Origin: an uncultured Clostridia bacterium
Lineage (GTDB): Bacteria > Bacillota > Clostridia > Oscillospirales > Acutalibacteraceae
Length of the DNA: 54,000 nucleotides
Direction of reading: 5' to 3'
Assembly: GCA_947632385.1 (NCBI GenBank)
Contig: CANRPD010000011.1
Span: forward strand, 1 to 54,000
The notes beneath the pieces were generated by a model that saw nothing but the letters and a program-made list of their open reading frames with translations, did no database searches and was not told the origin of the DNA. Of the stretch, positions 24,601 to 34,597 are shown piece after piece; the first letter of the stretch is position 1; each line of letters begins with the position of its first letter. The position numbers were made by a program, and so were the translations under genes.

Positions 24601-26712
24601 TCATCCGACCGGCTCATAGGGATCTGTGTCTTCGTCGCCTGAACCTTCCGAACCGTTGTCCCCTTCTCCGACGTCTCCGGAATCGCCGTCATCTCCTCCG
24701 CCATTGTCTACGTTGTTGTCCTCAGGCGGCGTATAGGTATAAATAGCCCCGGGATCAACAGAGGCAGCGTCGTAGTCGAATTTGACCTCCACATACATTT
24801 GGCCATCCAGCTCTACCACGACCGCATCGCTGCCGGAAGACCCGCTGAATTCCAATGCATAGACGCTGTTATAGATAGGGTTCACCGTGTTTTCTTCGAC
24901 CAGAGTCCCGTTGCGGTAAACGCTCAGGCGGATATCGCGATCCACGCCGACCGGCAGCGGCACCGAATAACTCAGCTGCTTCACAGCACCTTTACCGGAA
25001 CTGACGACGATGTCCACCGTAGACCCCTCGGAAACCGTGCTCCCCGAAGCCGGATTGGTGGAAAGGACCGTGTCTTTCGGCTGAGTGCTGTTGTCATCGT
25101 AGGTGATGCCGCCGACCTGGAGCTTGGCGTCCTCTAAGGCAGCCGTCACATCATAGACGAGCTTTCCGACCAGATTGTTTGGAACCTGGACCTTTTGCTG
25201 GGCAGGGCCTTTGCTCACTTTCAACGTAACGACCGTTCCTTCATCCACCATCGTTTTGGGAGCGGGATCGGTGGTGACGACCTTGCCCACTTCGATCTCA
25301 TCATCCGCAACATTTTCAGACCGGCAGTTCAGGTTGTAGCTTTTGAGGACATCGATCGCATCCGCCTGAGAATAGTTGGCAAGATCCGGCACTTCGACCT
25401 GAAGGATGGTCCCGTTGATGGTCAGTTCCACCTCGCGGCCCTTTTTCACCATGATCCCCGCTTTGGGGTTCTGGCGCAGGATCTCTCCGGATGCCTTGTC
25501 CGGATCATTCCCTTCTGTGGTCTTGAAAACAAAATTTTCCGTGTACTCGGGGTTGGCCAAAAGATCCTGATAGAGCATCCCTTCCAGCTGAGGCATCTCG
25601 ATGGGTTCATCTACCGGACGGGTGGTCAACTTCTCCCAGTTGTTTACGAGCCACACACCGCCCACCGCCAGCAGAACGATGATGATCGCCGCAACGATCC
25701 CTTTGACGACCATGGCGCCTTTGGCGCTGCGCCGAGAACGGACCAACTCCTCCTCGTATTCATAGCTGTCGTCGTATTCTTCCCGGGCATACCGATTTCC
25801 CGAACGGCCTTGGGCATAGCGCTCGTTGCGGGACCGGTCGTAGGGAATGGATGCAGACGCATCGTAGCGGAAGATCGTGTTGGGGTCCCGGCGAAACCGC
25901 TCCAAGTCGTCCAGCATCTCCCCCGCCGACTGGAACCGGTCGATGGGATTTTTCTCCATAGCGTGCATCGTGATCTGTTCCAGGCCGCGGGGCACGCTGG
26001 GATTGATCTCCCGGGGCATGACCGGGTTGGCCTGCAGCTGCATCAGCGCAACCGAGACTGCATTGTCCGCCTCGAAGGGGAGCTTGCCAGTGATCATCTC
26101 ATACAGCATGACGCCCAGCGAATAAATGTCCACTTTATCGGTGATATAGTCTCCCCGGGCCTGCTCCGGGGCGATGTAATGCACAGAACCGATGGCCTTA
26201 TCGGTCATGGTCTGGGTCTCGCTCTGCAGGAAACGGGCAATGCCAAAATCACCCACCTTGACCACGCCGTTTTGTAAAAGAAGAATATTCTGGGGCTTGA
26301 TGTCCCGGTGAATGATCCCCTTACTGTGAGCATGCTCCAGAGCCCGAAGGATCTGCACGGTAAAGTGGACCGCCTCATTCCATCGAATGGCGCCTTCCTG
26401 CTCAATATACTCTTTCAGGGTGATGCCGTCCACAAACTCCATCACAATGTACTGGATGCGGTCCCCGAAGCTGACATCAAAGACCTCTACGATATTGGGA
26501 TGAGACAGCAGGGTGATGGCCTTTGCCTCATTGCGGAACCTGCGGAGGAAGTCGCTGTTATTGGAGAATTCTTCTTTTAGGATCTTAATGGCCACCCACC
26601 GGCCCTCGATCCGATCGTACGCCTTATACACATAGGCCATACCGCCTACGCCGATCAGCTGGTGGATCTCATAGCGCCCGTCTAAGCGCTTTCCCACATA
26701 TTTATCGTCCAT
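24601..26712 (-). CDS. prkC: PASTA-domain Ser/Thr protein kinase PrkC (Stk1)
   Basis: A membrane kinase sensing muropeptides or lipid II. The Hanks-type kinase domain (about 13-275) has K43 in AIKIL, HRDIKPQN (135-142), DFGIA (155-159) and APEQ. A basic, Tyr/Arg-rich linker (280-332) precedes a transmembrane helix (334-356). Three PASTA repeats follow (about 369-434, 438-502, 508-573). Beyond them lies an extra predicted beta domain (577-660) and an Asp/Gly/Glu tail (661-703) of low complexity, which is unusual. Partner phosphatase prpC lies just upstream. Confidence 0.95.
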   Translation of the reverse strand: MDDKYVGKRLDGRYEIHQLIGVGGMAYVYKAYDRIEGRWVAIKILKEEFSNNSDFLRRFRNEAKAITLLSHPNIVEVFDVSFGDRIQYIVMEFVDGITLKEYIEQEGAIRWNEAVHFTVQILRALEHAHSKGIIHRDIKPQNILLLQNGVVKVGDFGIARFLQSETQTMTDKAIGSVHYIAPEQARGDYITDKVDIYSLGVMLYEMITGKLPFEADNAVSVALMQLQANPVMPREINPSVPRGLEQITMHAMEKNPIDRFQSAGEMLDDLERFRRDPNTIFRYDASASIPYDRSRNERYAQGRSGNRYAREEYDDSYEYEEELVRSRRSAKGAMVVKGIVAAIIIVLLAVGGVWLVNNWEKLTTRPVDEPIEMPQLEGMLYQDLLANPEYTENFVFKTTEGNDPDKASGEILRQNPKAGIMVKKGREVELTINGTILQVEVPDLANYSQADAIDVLKSYNLNCRSENVADDEIEVGKVVTTDPAPKTMVDEGTVVTLKVSKGPAQQKVQVPNNLVGKLVYDVTAALEDAKLQVGGITYDDNSTQPKDTVLSTNPASGSTVSEGSTVDIVVSSGKGAVKQLSYSVPLPVGVDRDIRLSVYRNGTLVEENTVNPIYNSVYALEFSGSSGSDAVVVELDGQMYVEVKFDYDAASVDPGAIYTYTPPEDNNVDNGGGDDGDSGDVGEGDNGSEGSGDEDTDPYEPVG

Positions 26713-26745
26713 TTCTCGTAACCACCTTTCACCGGGACCTCTTCT

Positions 26746-27483
26746 TTATCGGTTCGCCATGACTGCTACGGTAATATTATCCGAACCGCCGCTCCGATTG
26801 GCAAAATCCACCAACAGCTGAGAAAGCAGTTTTTCATCTTCCCCATATCGGAGAATGTGCTCCATGATCAAATCTTCTTCGACGTAGGCGGTCAGCCCAT
26901 CGGTACATGCGATGGCGAGATCGCCGGGAGAAAAATCAAAGCACGAATAGTCGCACTGTACTTCCTCATGGACCCCCAGGACGCGCGTTACGATGTTCCG
27001 CTGCGGGTGAAAGCGAGCCTGCTCTGGGGTGATCTGGCCAAAGTTGACCAAGTCCTGAACAAAAGAGTGATCTACGGTAATTTGAGCAAGGCCTCTTTCG
27101 CTTTTGAGGTATGCACGGCTGTCACCTACATGTGCAACGTGCAGATATCCGTCATGTCCCACCAGGACCACCACTGTAGTCCCCATGCCGTGGAGCTCCT
27201 CATGGGCCTGGCCTTCGGCGAAGACCGCCGAATTTCCTTTTCCAACCGCATTGAGGATAAGCGCACGGATATCCTGTCGCTCCATTTTCGGCGAAAAACC
27301 AGCGGTCAGCGTCTCTGCAATGGTCTTTACGGCAACGGCGCTGGCGATTTCTCCGCCATTGGCGCCGCCCATGCCGTCGCACACAACCGCCCATGCGCTG
27401 CCGTTCGAGAAGACCCCGCAGCGGCAGTCGTCCTGGTTGCTGGTGCGTACCTGACCGATATCGGTGGCAAATTCAACTCTCAT
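26746..27483 (-). CDS. prpC: PP2C-type protein phosphatase PrpC (Stp1)
   Basis: Removes phosphate from PrkC and its targets using two metal ions. The 245-residue product has the family motifs RTSNQDD (13-19), CDGMGG (35-40), the GDSRAY segment, ACTDGLT and GGSDNITV at the C-terminus, each carrying metal-binding aspartates. It overlaps rlmN by 4 bases (ATGA) and precedes prkC by 33 bases. Confidence 0.96.
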   Translation of the reverse strand: MRVEFATDIGQVRTSNQDDCRCGVFSNGSAWAVVCDGMGGANGGEIASAVAVKTIAETLTAGFSPKMERQDIRALILNAVGKGNSAVFAEGQAHEELHGMGTTVVVLVGHDGYLHVAHVGDSRAYLKSERGLAQITVDHSFVQDLVNFGQITPEQARFHPQRNIVTRVLGVHEEVQCDYSCFDFSPGDLAIACTDGLTAYVEEDLIMEHILRYGEDEKLLSQLLVDFANRSGGSDNITVAVMANR

Positions 27484-28532
27484 AATTCGTTCCCTCCTTC
27501 ATGCCTGCGCCTGAGCTGTCCGCAGGAGGCTTCAATATCCGATCCCAACGTCCGCCGTACCGTACAGGCGATCCCACGGGAAGAAAGGATCTCTACAAAT
27601 CTATGTTGTCGGGCCACTTCGCTTTTGTGATAGGACGTGCCCTCCACGGCATTGACCGGGATCAGATTGACATGGGCCAGCATTCCCTTCAACCGAGACG
27701 CCAGCTCTCTGGCACAATCGTCCGAATCGTTTACCCCGCGGATCAACGCATACTCAAAGGAAATGCGGCGTCCGGTGACCTGGGCGTAGTGGCGGCATGC
27801 CCGGATCAGGGATTCGATATTCCATCGACGATTCACCGGCATCGTTCGATCGCGGATCTCATCGTTGGGCGCGTGCAGCGAAACAGAAAGGGTCAGCTGC
27901 AGCTTTTTTTCACTCAGATCATAGATCTTGTCCACCAATCCACAGGTGGAGAGAGAAATATGCCGCATCCCGATATTCATGCCATCCGGGTGGCTGACCA
28001 GATCCAGAAAACGAAGGACGTTTTCGTAATTGTCCAACGGTTCGCCCATCCCCATGAGCACCACATTCGACACGGTCTTGCCCGAATCCAACTGGGCGGC
28101 CTGGATCTGAGACAGGATCTCTGACGCTGTCAGATTGCGAGAGAAACCGCTGCGGCCGGTGGCGCAGAAGTCACATCCCATTTTACACCCAACTTGGGTA
28201 GAAATGCAAATAGAAATTCCGTGACGGTACTCCATCAGCACGGATTCCACCATTTCCCCATCCAACAGTCGAAAGAGATATTTGATCGTTCCGTCCCGAG
28301 AGACCCGTTTGACCTCCACTTCGGCAGACCGGATCTCAAATTGTTCGGAGAGCAAGGCGCGCAAGTCTTTGGGAAGATCCGACATTTCTTCAAAATGAGC
28401 TGCACCTCTGGAAAGCCACCGAAACACCTGCTTTGCCCGATATCTGGGCAGCGACAGCTGTTCAAATGCCTGAGCCAGTTCCTCCGGGAGCAGGGATTTG
28501 ATATCTGTTTTTGCAGGTGAGATGACCTCCAT
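27480..28532 (-). CDS. rlmN: 23S rRNA (adenine2503-C2)/tRNA methyltransferase RlmN
   Basis: A radical SAM enzyme that methylates A2503 in 23S rRNA and A37 in some tRNAs. The cluster motif is CKMGCDFC (C116, C120, C123 from this start), and the C-terminal resolving cysteine is present in ASCGQL. A GTG start four codons earlier overlaps the rsmB stop but has no good ribosome binding site, so the ATG at 28532 is preferred; the difference is minor. Confidence 0.95.
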   Translation of the reverse strand: MEVISPAKTDIKSLLPEELAQAFEQLSLPRYRAKQVFRWLSRGAAHFEEMSDLPKDLRALLSEQFEIRSAEVEVKRVSRDGTIKYLFRLLDGEMVESVLMEYRHGISICISTQVGCKMGCDFCATGRSGFSRNLTASEILSQIQAAQLDSGKTVSNVVLMGMGEPLDNYENVLRFLDLVSHPDGMNIGMRHISLSTCGLVDKIYDLSEKKLQLTLSVSLHAPNDEIRDRTMPVNRRWNIESLIRACRHYAQVTGRRISFEYALIRGVNDSDDCARELASRLKGMLAHVNLIPVNAVEGTSYHKSEVARQHRFVEILSSRGIACTVRRTLGSDIEASCGQLRRRHEGGNEL

Positions 28533-28540
28533 GAAAACAC

Positions 28541-29896
28541 TCACTTCCGAATAAATACAGCGGCAAAGAAACCGTCAGACCCTCCCGAGAAGGGAAACAG
28601 CGTCAGCTGATGCTCCGGCTCCGGCAATACGCGCTGGATACCAGGGAGCACAATGGGATACGGTGCAAACGAACGGTTTTCGGATAGAAAACGATCAGCC
28701 ACCTGCCCGTTTTCAGCAGGGTTCAACGTACAGGTGGAATAGACGAGGATCCCACCCGGCTTGAGAGCCTCCGCAGCATTTGTTAAAATCGCATACTGGA
28801 GCACGGGCAATTCCTGTGCCTGGGAAATGGGCCTGTACCGGATCTCCGGCTTGCGACGGATGACACCAAAGCCGGAACAGGGAACATCACACAGAACACG
28901 GTCAAAGCTTTGTGCTTCAAACAACGATTGGGTGGCATCTCCCTGCCGCGCAAGGATACAGGACAGCTGCAGCCGCTGAGCACCCGACTCGATCAGCCTG
29001 ACCCGTCCCAGGTTGAGGTCCATCGCTTCGATCTCGCCTTGATCTTCCATCATCTGGGCCAGCGTAAAGGTTTTTCCTCCGGGAGCTGCACAACAGTCCA
29101 AGAGACGTTGGCCGCGCTGCGGCGCGACGATGGCGCAAACCAACTGCGCGGAAAGGTCTTCCACATGAAACAGACCTGTCTCAAAAGCAGGCAGGATCGC
29201 CGGAGAACCGCGATATTCCAGCCGGGCAGCTCCGGGTGGAAAATCAAGCGGGAGAAGAGAAGCATCATAAGGTGTCAGCTCGTTTTGAAGCCTATCCGCA
29301 TCGGTCCGCAGGGTATTCATCCGGACAAAGGTCTCAGGCAGGTCCTGAAACGATTCCAACAGTCGATGGGTCAGGTCCCTGCCATATGCGTCAATCCAAA
29401 GGGAAATGAGCGGTTCGGGAACGGAATACCGTAAACTCCACGCTTCCACGGTATCCCCCTGGGGGAGCAAAAGAGAATATTTTTCGCGGGCAAGATTTCT
29501 CAAAACGCCGTTGACAAATCCCGCAAATGGACGTTTGCCAAATTGTTTCAGGATCTTGACGGTCTCGTTGACGGCAGCAGAATCGGGAACACGATCCAGA
29601 AACAGGATCTGATATGCTCCGCAGCGCAGGGACATGCGAACGGTATCGTCCAACTTTTTCTGGGGAGATTTCAAGTATAGCCCAAGGAAATGATCCAACG
29701 TCAGCTGTTTCTCCAGTACCCCGTAAAACAAAACAGACGCCAAAGCCGCCTCTCGACTGTCCAGGTGAACTGCCCGAAGATGCTTGTCAAGGATGAGATT
29801 GGAATAGCCATCGTTGTTTTTCATGTCCAACAGCGCAGCCAGCGCAACACTGCGTCCATTGCGACCGATTCGGTCATTTCTTTCGGTGGGACTCAT
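28541..29896 (-). CDS. rsmB: 16S rRNA (cytosine967-C5) methyltransferase RsmB
   Basis: Methylates C967 of 16S rRNA. The 451-residue protein has an N-terminal NusB-like RNA-binding domain (about 5-140) and a C-terminal methyltransferase domain with the SAM-binding DCCAAPGGKT (267-276) and the two catalytic cysteines C340 (DVPCSGFG) and C389 (YSTCTLNP). The ATG overlaps the fmt stop as ATGA; upstream in-frame sequence belongs to fmt. Confidence 0.96.
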   Translation of the reverse strand: MSPTERNDRIGRNGRSVALAALLDMKNNDGYSNLILDKHLRAVHLDSREAALASVLFYGVLEKQLTLDHFLGLYLKSPQKKLDDTVRMSLRCGAYQILFLDRVPDSAAVNETVKILKQFGKRPFAGFVNGVLRNLAREKYSLLLPQGDTVEAWSLRYSVPEPLISLWIDAYGRDLTHRLLESFQDLPETFVRMNTLRTDADRLQNELTPYDASLLPLDFPPGAARLEYRGSPAILPAFETGLFHVEDLSAQLVCAIVAPQRGQRLLDCCAAPGGKTFTLAQMMEDQGEIEAMDLNLGRVRLIESGAQRLQLSCILARQGDATQSLFEAQSFDRVLCDVPCSGFGVIRRKPEIRYRPISQAQELPVLQYAILTNAAEALKPGGILVYSTCTLNPAENGQVADRFLSENRSFAPYPIVLPGIQRVLPEPEHQLTLFPFSGGSDGFFAAVFIRK

Positions 29897-30813
29897 GTGA
29901 AGTGCTCCCCATCCACCAACGGGTGGCCCCGCAGATATTCTTTTGCAGTCATTCGACGGCCTCCATCCAACTGGACCTGACAAAGCTGCAAAGCGCCGTC
30001 TCCGCAATAGACAACCAGCTCTCCGTTTCTTTCCTCCAAAAGGCCAGGGTCACCTGTTCCTGCCAGAACGCGGGAATCAAACAGCCGCAACCGGTTTCCC
30101 TGACGATATGCCACCGCACAGGGCCAGGGATCCAGACCGCGGATGCGATCATGCAGTGTCTTGGCGGGCAGAGACCAGTCCAGGTGAGACATTTCCTTTT
30201 TTAACATGGGCGCATGAGTGGCTAAGGCATCATTTTGCGGAGTCGCTGTCAAAGTCCCCATTTCAAGGCCCCGCAGCGTCTCGATCAGCAAGTCGGCACC
30301 CAATAGCTTGAGTCGGTCAAAAAGCTCGCCGGCCGTCTCCTCGGGGTCCACAGGGGTTTGGGCGGTCAGGAAAATATCCCCTGTGTCCAGGCCTTTGGCC
30401 ATGCGCATGGTGGTGACCCCGGCAATGGGTTCTCCATTGAGAATGGTCCACTGGATCGGCGCTGCACCGCGATATTTAGGGAGAAGGGAACCGTGCACGT
30501 TCACGCAGCCATATGGCGGAATCGTTAGGACCTCTTCCGGGAGGATCTTCCCGTAGGCAGCTACCACGATCACATCAGGTGCAAGGGCACGAATGGTATC
30601 AAGGATTTGTTCGTCCCTGAACGAGCCCGGCTGGAAAACCGGGATCTTCTTTTCCAAAGCAAACGCTTTCACCGGAGAAACCTGCAGCTTGTGGCCACGG
30701 CCCTGGGGTTTATCGGCCTGTGTGAACACCGCACAGACATCATAACCATGTTCCACCAGTTTGCTCAGGGAAGGGACCGCAAAATCCGGCGTACCCATAA
30801 AAATCACACGCAA
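29893..30813 (-). CDS. fmt: Methionyl-tRNA formyltransferase
   Basis: Formylates initiator methionyl-tRNA. The 306-residue product has the N-terminal MRVIFMGTPDFAVPSL signature, catalytic H108 followed by the SLLPKYRGAAP motif (109-119) and a C-terminal OB-like domain. The start is TTG at 30813, chosen because it gives the exact family N-terminus and follows GGGGAG; longer readings overlap def without similarity. It begins one base after the def stop. Confidence 0.95.
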   Translation of the reverse strand: MRVIFMGTPDFAVPSLSKLVEHGYDVCAVFTQADKPQGRGHKLQVSPVKAFALEKKIPVFQPGSFRDEQILDTIRALAPDVIVVAAYGKILPEEVLTIPPYGCVNVHGSLLPKYRGAAPIQWTILNGEPIAGVTTMRMAKGLDTGDIFLTAQTPVDPEETAGELFDRLKLLGADLLIETLRGLEMGTLTATPQNDALATHAPMLKKEMSHLDWSLPAKTLHDRIRGLDPWPCAVAYRQGNRLRLFDSRVLAGTGDPGLLEERNGELVVYCGDGALQLCQVQLDGGRRMTAKEYLRGHPLVDGEHFT

Positions 30814-30814
30814 A

Positions 30815-31318
30815 TCAGTTTTTCTCCCCTCTCTGGTTTTTGGCTTCATTCTCTGCCTGGAGCTCTTCAGTTGTCATCATACGCGTGGCGTGGGCAGTGA
30901 ATAGGACCCCATGGAGATGGTCGATCTCATGGCACAGTGCCCGCGCACAAAGCTCTTCTCCGGTAAATTTAAAATGCTTCCCATGGCGGTCCTGCGCACG
31001 CACAGTCACCTTCATGGGACGGGTGACCATCCCCCACATATCCGGGTACGATAAGCAGCCCTCCGCACCGGTCTGCTCACCGGAGGTCTTGAGGATCTCT
31101 GGGTTGATCAGTTCCACGGGTCCCTCTCCAACGTCGATCACACAGATCTGCCGGAGAACGCCGACTTGCGGAGCTGCCAAGCCAGCCCCTTCCGCCTTAG
31201 CCAAGGTCTCCTTCATGTCATCCAGGAGCTGCCACAGTCGTTCGTCAAAGACTTCTACCTTTCGGCATTCCTTTTCCAAAACGGCATCTCCAAACGGTAC
31301 GATATTGCGAACTGCCAT
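30815..31318 (-). CDS. def: Peptide deformylase
   Basis: Removes the formyl group from nascent proteins, undoing the Fmt reaction; def-fmt adjacency is classical. The three metal and active-site motifs are complete: GAGLAAPQ (44-51), EGCLS (86-90, metal ligand C88) and HEIDH (130-134). The 167-residue product has a polar C-terminal tail. It starts 16 bases after priA. Confidence 0.97.
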   Translation of the reverse strand: MAVRNIVPFGDAVLEKECRKVEVFDERLWQLLDDMKETLAKAEGAGLAAPQVGVLRQICVIDVGEGPVELINPEILKTSGEQTGAEGCLSYPDMWGMVTRPMKVTVRAQDRHGKHFKFTGEELCARALCHEIDHLHGVLFTAHATRMMTTEELQAENEAKNQRGEKN

Positions 31319-31334
31319 GTTCTCTCTTCCTTCC

Positions 31335-33785
31335 TCAAAGGATTCGGTACGGATTGGGATCCGCGTAGACGGTCACGTTCCGGAAATCCCGAACCGTGGC
31401 AAAAGATTTCAACAGTCCTGCGATCATCTGCCGCAGGGACGGAGAATTTTTACATTTAACGATGAGTTTATACCGAAATTTCCCGGCAACGCGGGCAACA
31501 GCTGCAGCGGTTGGTTTCAGCACCCGCAGCGGCAAGGTGGAATATTCCTGGCTGGCCAGCTCTCCCAGCATACGCAGAAAACAATTTGCAGCATCCCGCA
31601 CCTGACCTTCCCGCTCTCCAACGAACCCGAAGATCAGCAGATCTACAAAAGGCGGATACAAAAGGGCCTGCCGATAGGCGATCTCCTCTTCATAAAACGA
31701 GAGATAATCCTGACGGGCCGCAAAACCAAGGATGGGACTTTCCGGTGCATAGGTCTGGATCACGGCTTGCCCGTGAAACTTACCTCTTCCTGCCCTGCCC
31801 ACGACTTGATCCAACAGGTCAAAAGTCCGTTCTCCAGCCCGAAAATCATCGGCATAGAGAGACTGATCGGCAGAAAGGACACCCACCAGGGTGACATTTT
31901 CAAAATCGAGGCCCTTTGCCACCATCTGCGTACCCACCATGACATCATACTCTCCGCGAGCAAACTGATCCAATTTGTTCTCCAAGGCATACCGTGCCGC
32001 AACAGAGTCTGTATCCACACGCAGGATCCGAGCATTGGGCAACAGCTCAGCCAATTGTTCCTCGGCACGCTGCGTTCCCAAGCCGCGAAACGTCACTGCA
32101 TCTTCGCCGCACGAGGGACACCGGATCGAAAAAGGAACGGAATAGCCGCAGTAGTGGCACATCAGCCTGCCATTGGCACGATGATAAGTCAGGGAAATGC
32201 TGCAATGGGGGCAGGTGACCACCTCGTGGCAAGAATTGCACGTTGCAAATGTATGATATCCCCGACGGTTCAGCAAGATGATAGACTGCCTTCCCGCCTG
32301 GAAATGATCGACCAACGCCTTCGCCAAGGTGTCTCCGATTGCGAAATGGTCGCCGGGAACACCGTCCTGGTTCATGTCGACCAGCTGCACATCGGGCATT
32401 TGGGCGTTGCCGTACCGAGAAGGCAGAACATGCAGCCCAAACTTGCCCAAATGGGCCATACGGAAAGTATCGACGGAAGGGGTGGCAGAGCATAGCAGAC
32501 AAAACCCATCCGATTGTGCACAGCGTTTCCGAGCGACCTCCCGCGCGTCGTATCTAGGGCTGGATTCTGACTTATAAGTGTGTTCCTGCTCCTCGTCGAT
32601 GACGATCAGCCCCAGATCTTGCACCGGCGCAAAAACCGCCGACCGGGTGCCGATAACGATATCCGCTTCTCCCCTGCGCAGCCGTTTCCACTCATCCATG
32701 CGCTCTCCCAGAGAAAGCCCACTGTGCAGGACTGCGATTTCTCTGCCAAAAGCACGTTGAAACCTGCGGATCGCTTGTGCAGTCAGAGAAATCTCAGGGA
32801 CCAGGACGATCACGCCTTTGCCCAAGGATCGCACGTATTCAATCAATTTGATAAAGACGGAGGTTTTTCCACTGCCGGTGACGCCGTAGAGCAAAGAAGT
32901 GCGGCGTGTTCCACTGTCATACTCCGCTTTGATGGACTCGAAAATCTGCTGCTGTTCCGAAGAGAGCACAGAAAAAGTAGGCGCTTCCGCAGAACTGTCC
33001 GGCAATTCTGGCCGACGGTATACCTGATATTCAAAGATCTCCGCCGCACCCTTCGCCTGAAGGGCTCGGATCACAGAAGGAGAGGCACCGGTAAAGTAGC
33101 GCAGTTCCTTTTCTGACACTTCTCCAATGTCCAACAAAGTCTGATAGACATCCCTCTGCCGCGGGGTCAACGGCCCGGCAAAGTCCAAAATGGGATGGAT
33201 CATCTTGGAGACTGCATCCTGGACGCGACTGGTGGCCACATTGACCTTGTGAACGATGTTTTTTTCGATCAGTTGCTGAAAATCAGGAGACTCGTCTGTA
33301 AGCCCCAGCGTACTGGCGATCCGTTCTCGGGTCATGGCCTTCCCCGCTCGACGCAGCAAGAGGATCAGCTGCCATTGAAGATCGGTGTAACTTTCCCGAT
33401 CAAAATCTGTAAACTCCGGATCGAGCAGATAACTGTCCTGCAGACGCAGCTGCAATCCCGCAGGAATCATCAGTTTGACGGCTTCAAACAGTGTGCAGTA
33501 ACAGCGGTCCGCTACCCAAACTGCCAAGTCCAACATTTCAGCCGTAAGCAAGGGCTCCAGGTCGAGCACGGAGCGAATCTCCTTGACGTCAGATGTTTCT
33601 GCTTCTCGATTCAGGGCAAACACGAGGCCCACGCGGCTGCGGTTCCCGGACCCGAAAGGGACCAGCACTCGAGCTCCCGGACGAATAGAGCTTTGCAGGG
33701 CATCCGGCACTGCGTAGGTGAACAGCTTGTCGAAGTGATAGACGGTATTTTCCACCGCTACCCGCGCGAAAAGAGGATCAGCCAT
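31335..33785 (-). CDS. priA: Primosomal protein N' (PriA helicase)
   Basis: Restarts collapsed replication forks as a 3'-5' helicase. The 816-residue protein has an N-terminal DNA-binding domain, Walker A GVTGSGKT (301-308), Walker B with DEEQEH (397-402) in place of the more usual DEEH, and paired CxxC zinc motifs (CNSCHEVVTCPHC and CHYCG, CPSC) around 525-565. The ATG at 33785 overlaps rpoZ by 8 bases; a TTG two codons earlier is possible. Confidence 0.96.
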   Translation of the reverse strand: MADPLFARVAVENTVYHFDKLFTYAVPDALQSSIRPGARVLVPFGSGNRSRVGLVFALNREAETSDVKEIRSVLDLEPLLTAEMLDLAVWVADRCYCTLFEAVKLMIPAGLQLRLQDSYLLDPEFTDFDRESYTDLQWQLILLLRRAGKAMTRERIASTLGLTDESPDFQQLIEKNIVHKVNVATSRVQDAVSKMIHPILDFAGPLTPRQRDVYQTLLDIGEVSEKELRYFTGASPSVIRALQAKGAAEIFEYQVYRRPELPDSSAEAPTFSVLSSEQQQIFESIKAEYDSGTRRTSLLYGVTGSGKTSVFIKLIEYVRSLGKGVIVLVPEISLTAQAIRRFQRAFGREIAVLHSGLSLGERMDEWKRLRRGEADIVIGTRSAVFAPVQDLGLIVIDEEQEHTYKSESSPRYDAREVARKRCAQSDGFCLLCSATPSVDTFRMAHLGKFGLHVLPSRYGNAQMPDVQLVDMNQDGVPGDHFAIGDTLAKALVDHFQAGRQSIILLNRRGYHTFATCNSCHEVVTCPHCSISLTYHRANGRLMCHYCGYSVPFSIRCPSCGEDAVTFRGLGTQRAEEQLAELLPNARILRVDTDSVAARYALENKLDQFARGEYDVMVGTQMVAKGLDFENVTLVGVLSADQSLYADDFRAGERTFDLLDQVVGRAGRGKFHGQAVIQTYAPESPILGFAARQDYLSFYEEEIAYRQALLYPPFVDLLIFGFVGEREGQVRDAANCFLRMLGELASQEYSTLPLRVLKPTAAAVARVAGKFRYKLIVKCKNSPSLRQMIAGLLKSFATVRDFRNVTVYADPNPYRIL

Positions 33786-33987
33786 CCTCAAAAGAAGTGG
33801 GCTCTATGATCTTAAATTTGTTGTCCATAAAATCGTGGACCGCTAAATCGACCGGCTTTTCCACCAGGATGACCCCATCGGCCTCAGCCTTCTCGGCGAT
33901 CTGCCGAGCACGCTGCGCCACGGCAATGACCAGAGAATAATAACTTCTGTGCGGTGTACGGATCATGTTTTCAGACGGTTTCAGCAT
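33778..33987 (-). CDS. rpoZ: RNA polymerase omega subunit
   Basis: A 69-residue subunit that assists RNA polymerase assembly. Recognisable features are YSLVIAVAQRARQIA (the conserved helix) and KPVDLAVHDF. It overlaps gmk by 17 bases and priA by 8 bases. In many Firmicutes coaBC lies between rpoZ and priA; it is absent here. Confidence 0.92.
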   Translation of the reverse strand: MLKPSENMIRTPHRSYYSLVIAVAQRARQIAEKAEADGVILVEKPVDLAVHDFMDNKFKIIEPTSFEDG

Positions 33988-34597
33988 CGTTCAACACCCT
34001 TTCAACCGATTCAATATTTTTTTCGTATTTCAGTTTTTCCGCTCGAAGAATGGCTTGCACATCCTCTACAGCATCCTCCAAACGGTCATTAAACACGATA
34101 TAGTCATAGTCTTTTGCGTGGGGGATCTCCTGAATGGCCTTCTTCAGCCGCTTTTGCACAGTTTCCTCGTCTTCGGTACCGCGTCCGTGCAGACGTTTCG
34201 ATAGCACCTGCATGGATGGAGGCAGGATAAACACCGAAACACATTCCGGCACCTTCGCTTTGATCTGAGATCCTCCCTGCACCTCGATCTCCAAAACGAC
34301 ATCATAGCCTTGCGCAGTCCAGTCCTCCACCGGTCCCCGTGGTGTTCCATAGTAATTCCCCAAATACTGCGTGTATTCCAGCATCTTCCCTTCGCGGATC
34401 ATGTCTTCGAACTGTTCTCTGGTGACGAAATAGTAGTCCACTCCGTCCACTTCGCCGGGCCGTGGGGCCCGGGTGGTTGCAGAAACCGAAAACCTCATAT
34501 TCTCGTTTCTGGCAAACAGCTCTTTGAGGATCGTACCTTTGCCTCCCCCGGAAGGCGCTGAAATCACCACCAACAATCCTTTATTCACGGGAGTCAT
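33971..34597 (-). CDS. gmk: Guanylate kinase
   Basis: Phosphorylates GMP to GDP. The 208-residue protein has the P-loop [10 protein letters not shown] (13-22), the GMP-binding [12 protein letters not shown] segment and GNYYGT. The ATG overlaps remA by 17 bases. The remA-gmk-rpoZ-priA order is the standard Firmicutes arrangement. Confidence 0.97.
   Translation of the reverse strand: MTPVNKGLLVVISAPSGGGKGTILKELFARNENMRFSVSATTRAPRPGEVDGVDYYFVTREQFEDMIREGKMLEYTQYLGNYYGTPRGPVEDWTAQGYDVVLEIEVQGGSQIKAKVPECVSVFILPPSMQVLSKRLHGRGTEDEETVQKRLKKAIQEIPHAKDYDYIVFNDRLEDAVEDVQAILRAEKLKYEKNIESVERVLNDAETV

Noticed and set aside
30840-32495. 551-codon plus-strand open frame opposite def and priA
   Set aside because: It lies wholly antisense to well-recognised genes with intact motifs, and its translation shows no domain; it is a frame shadow.
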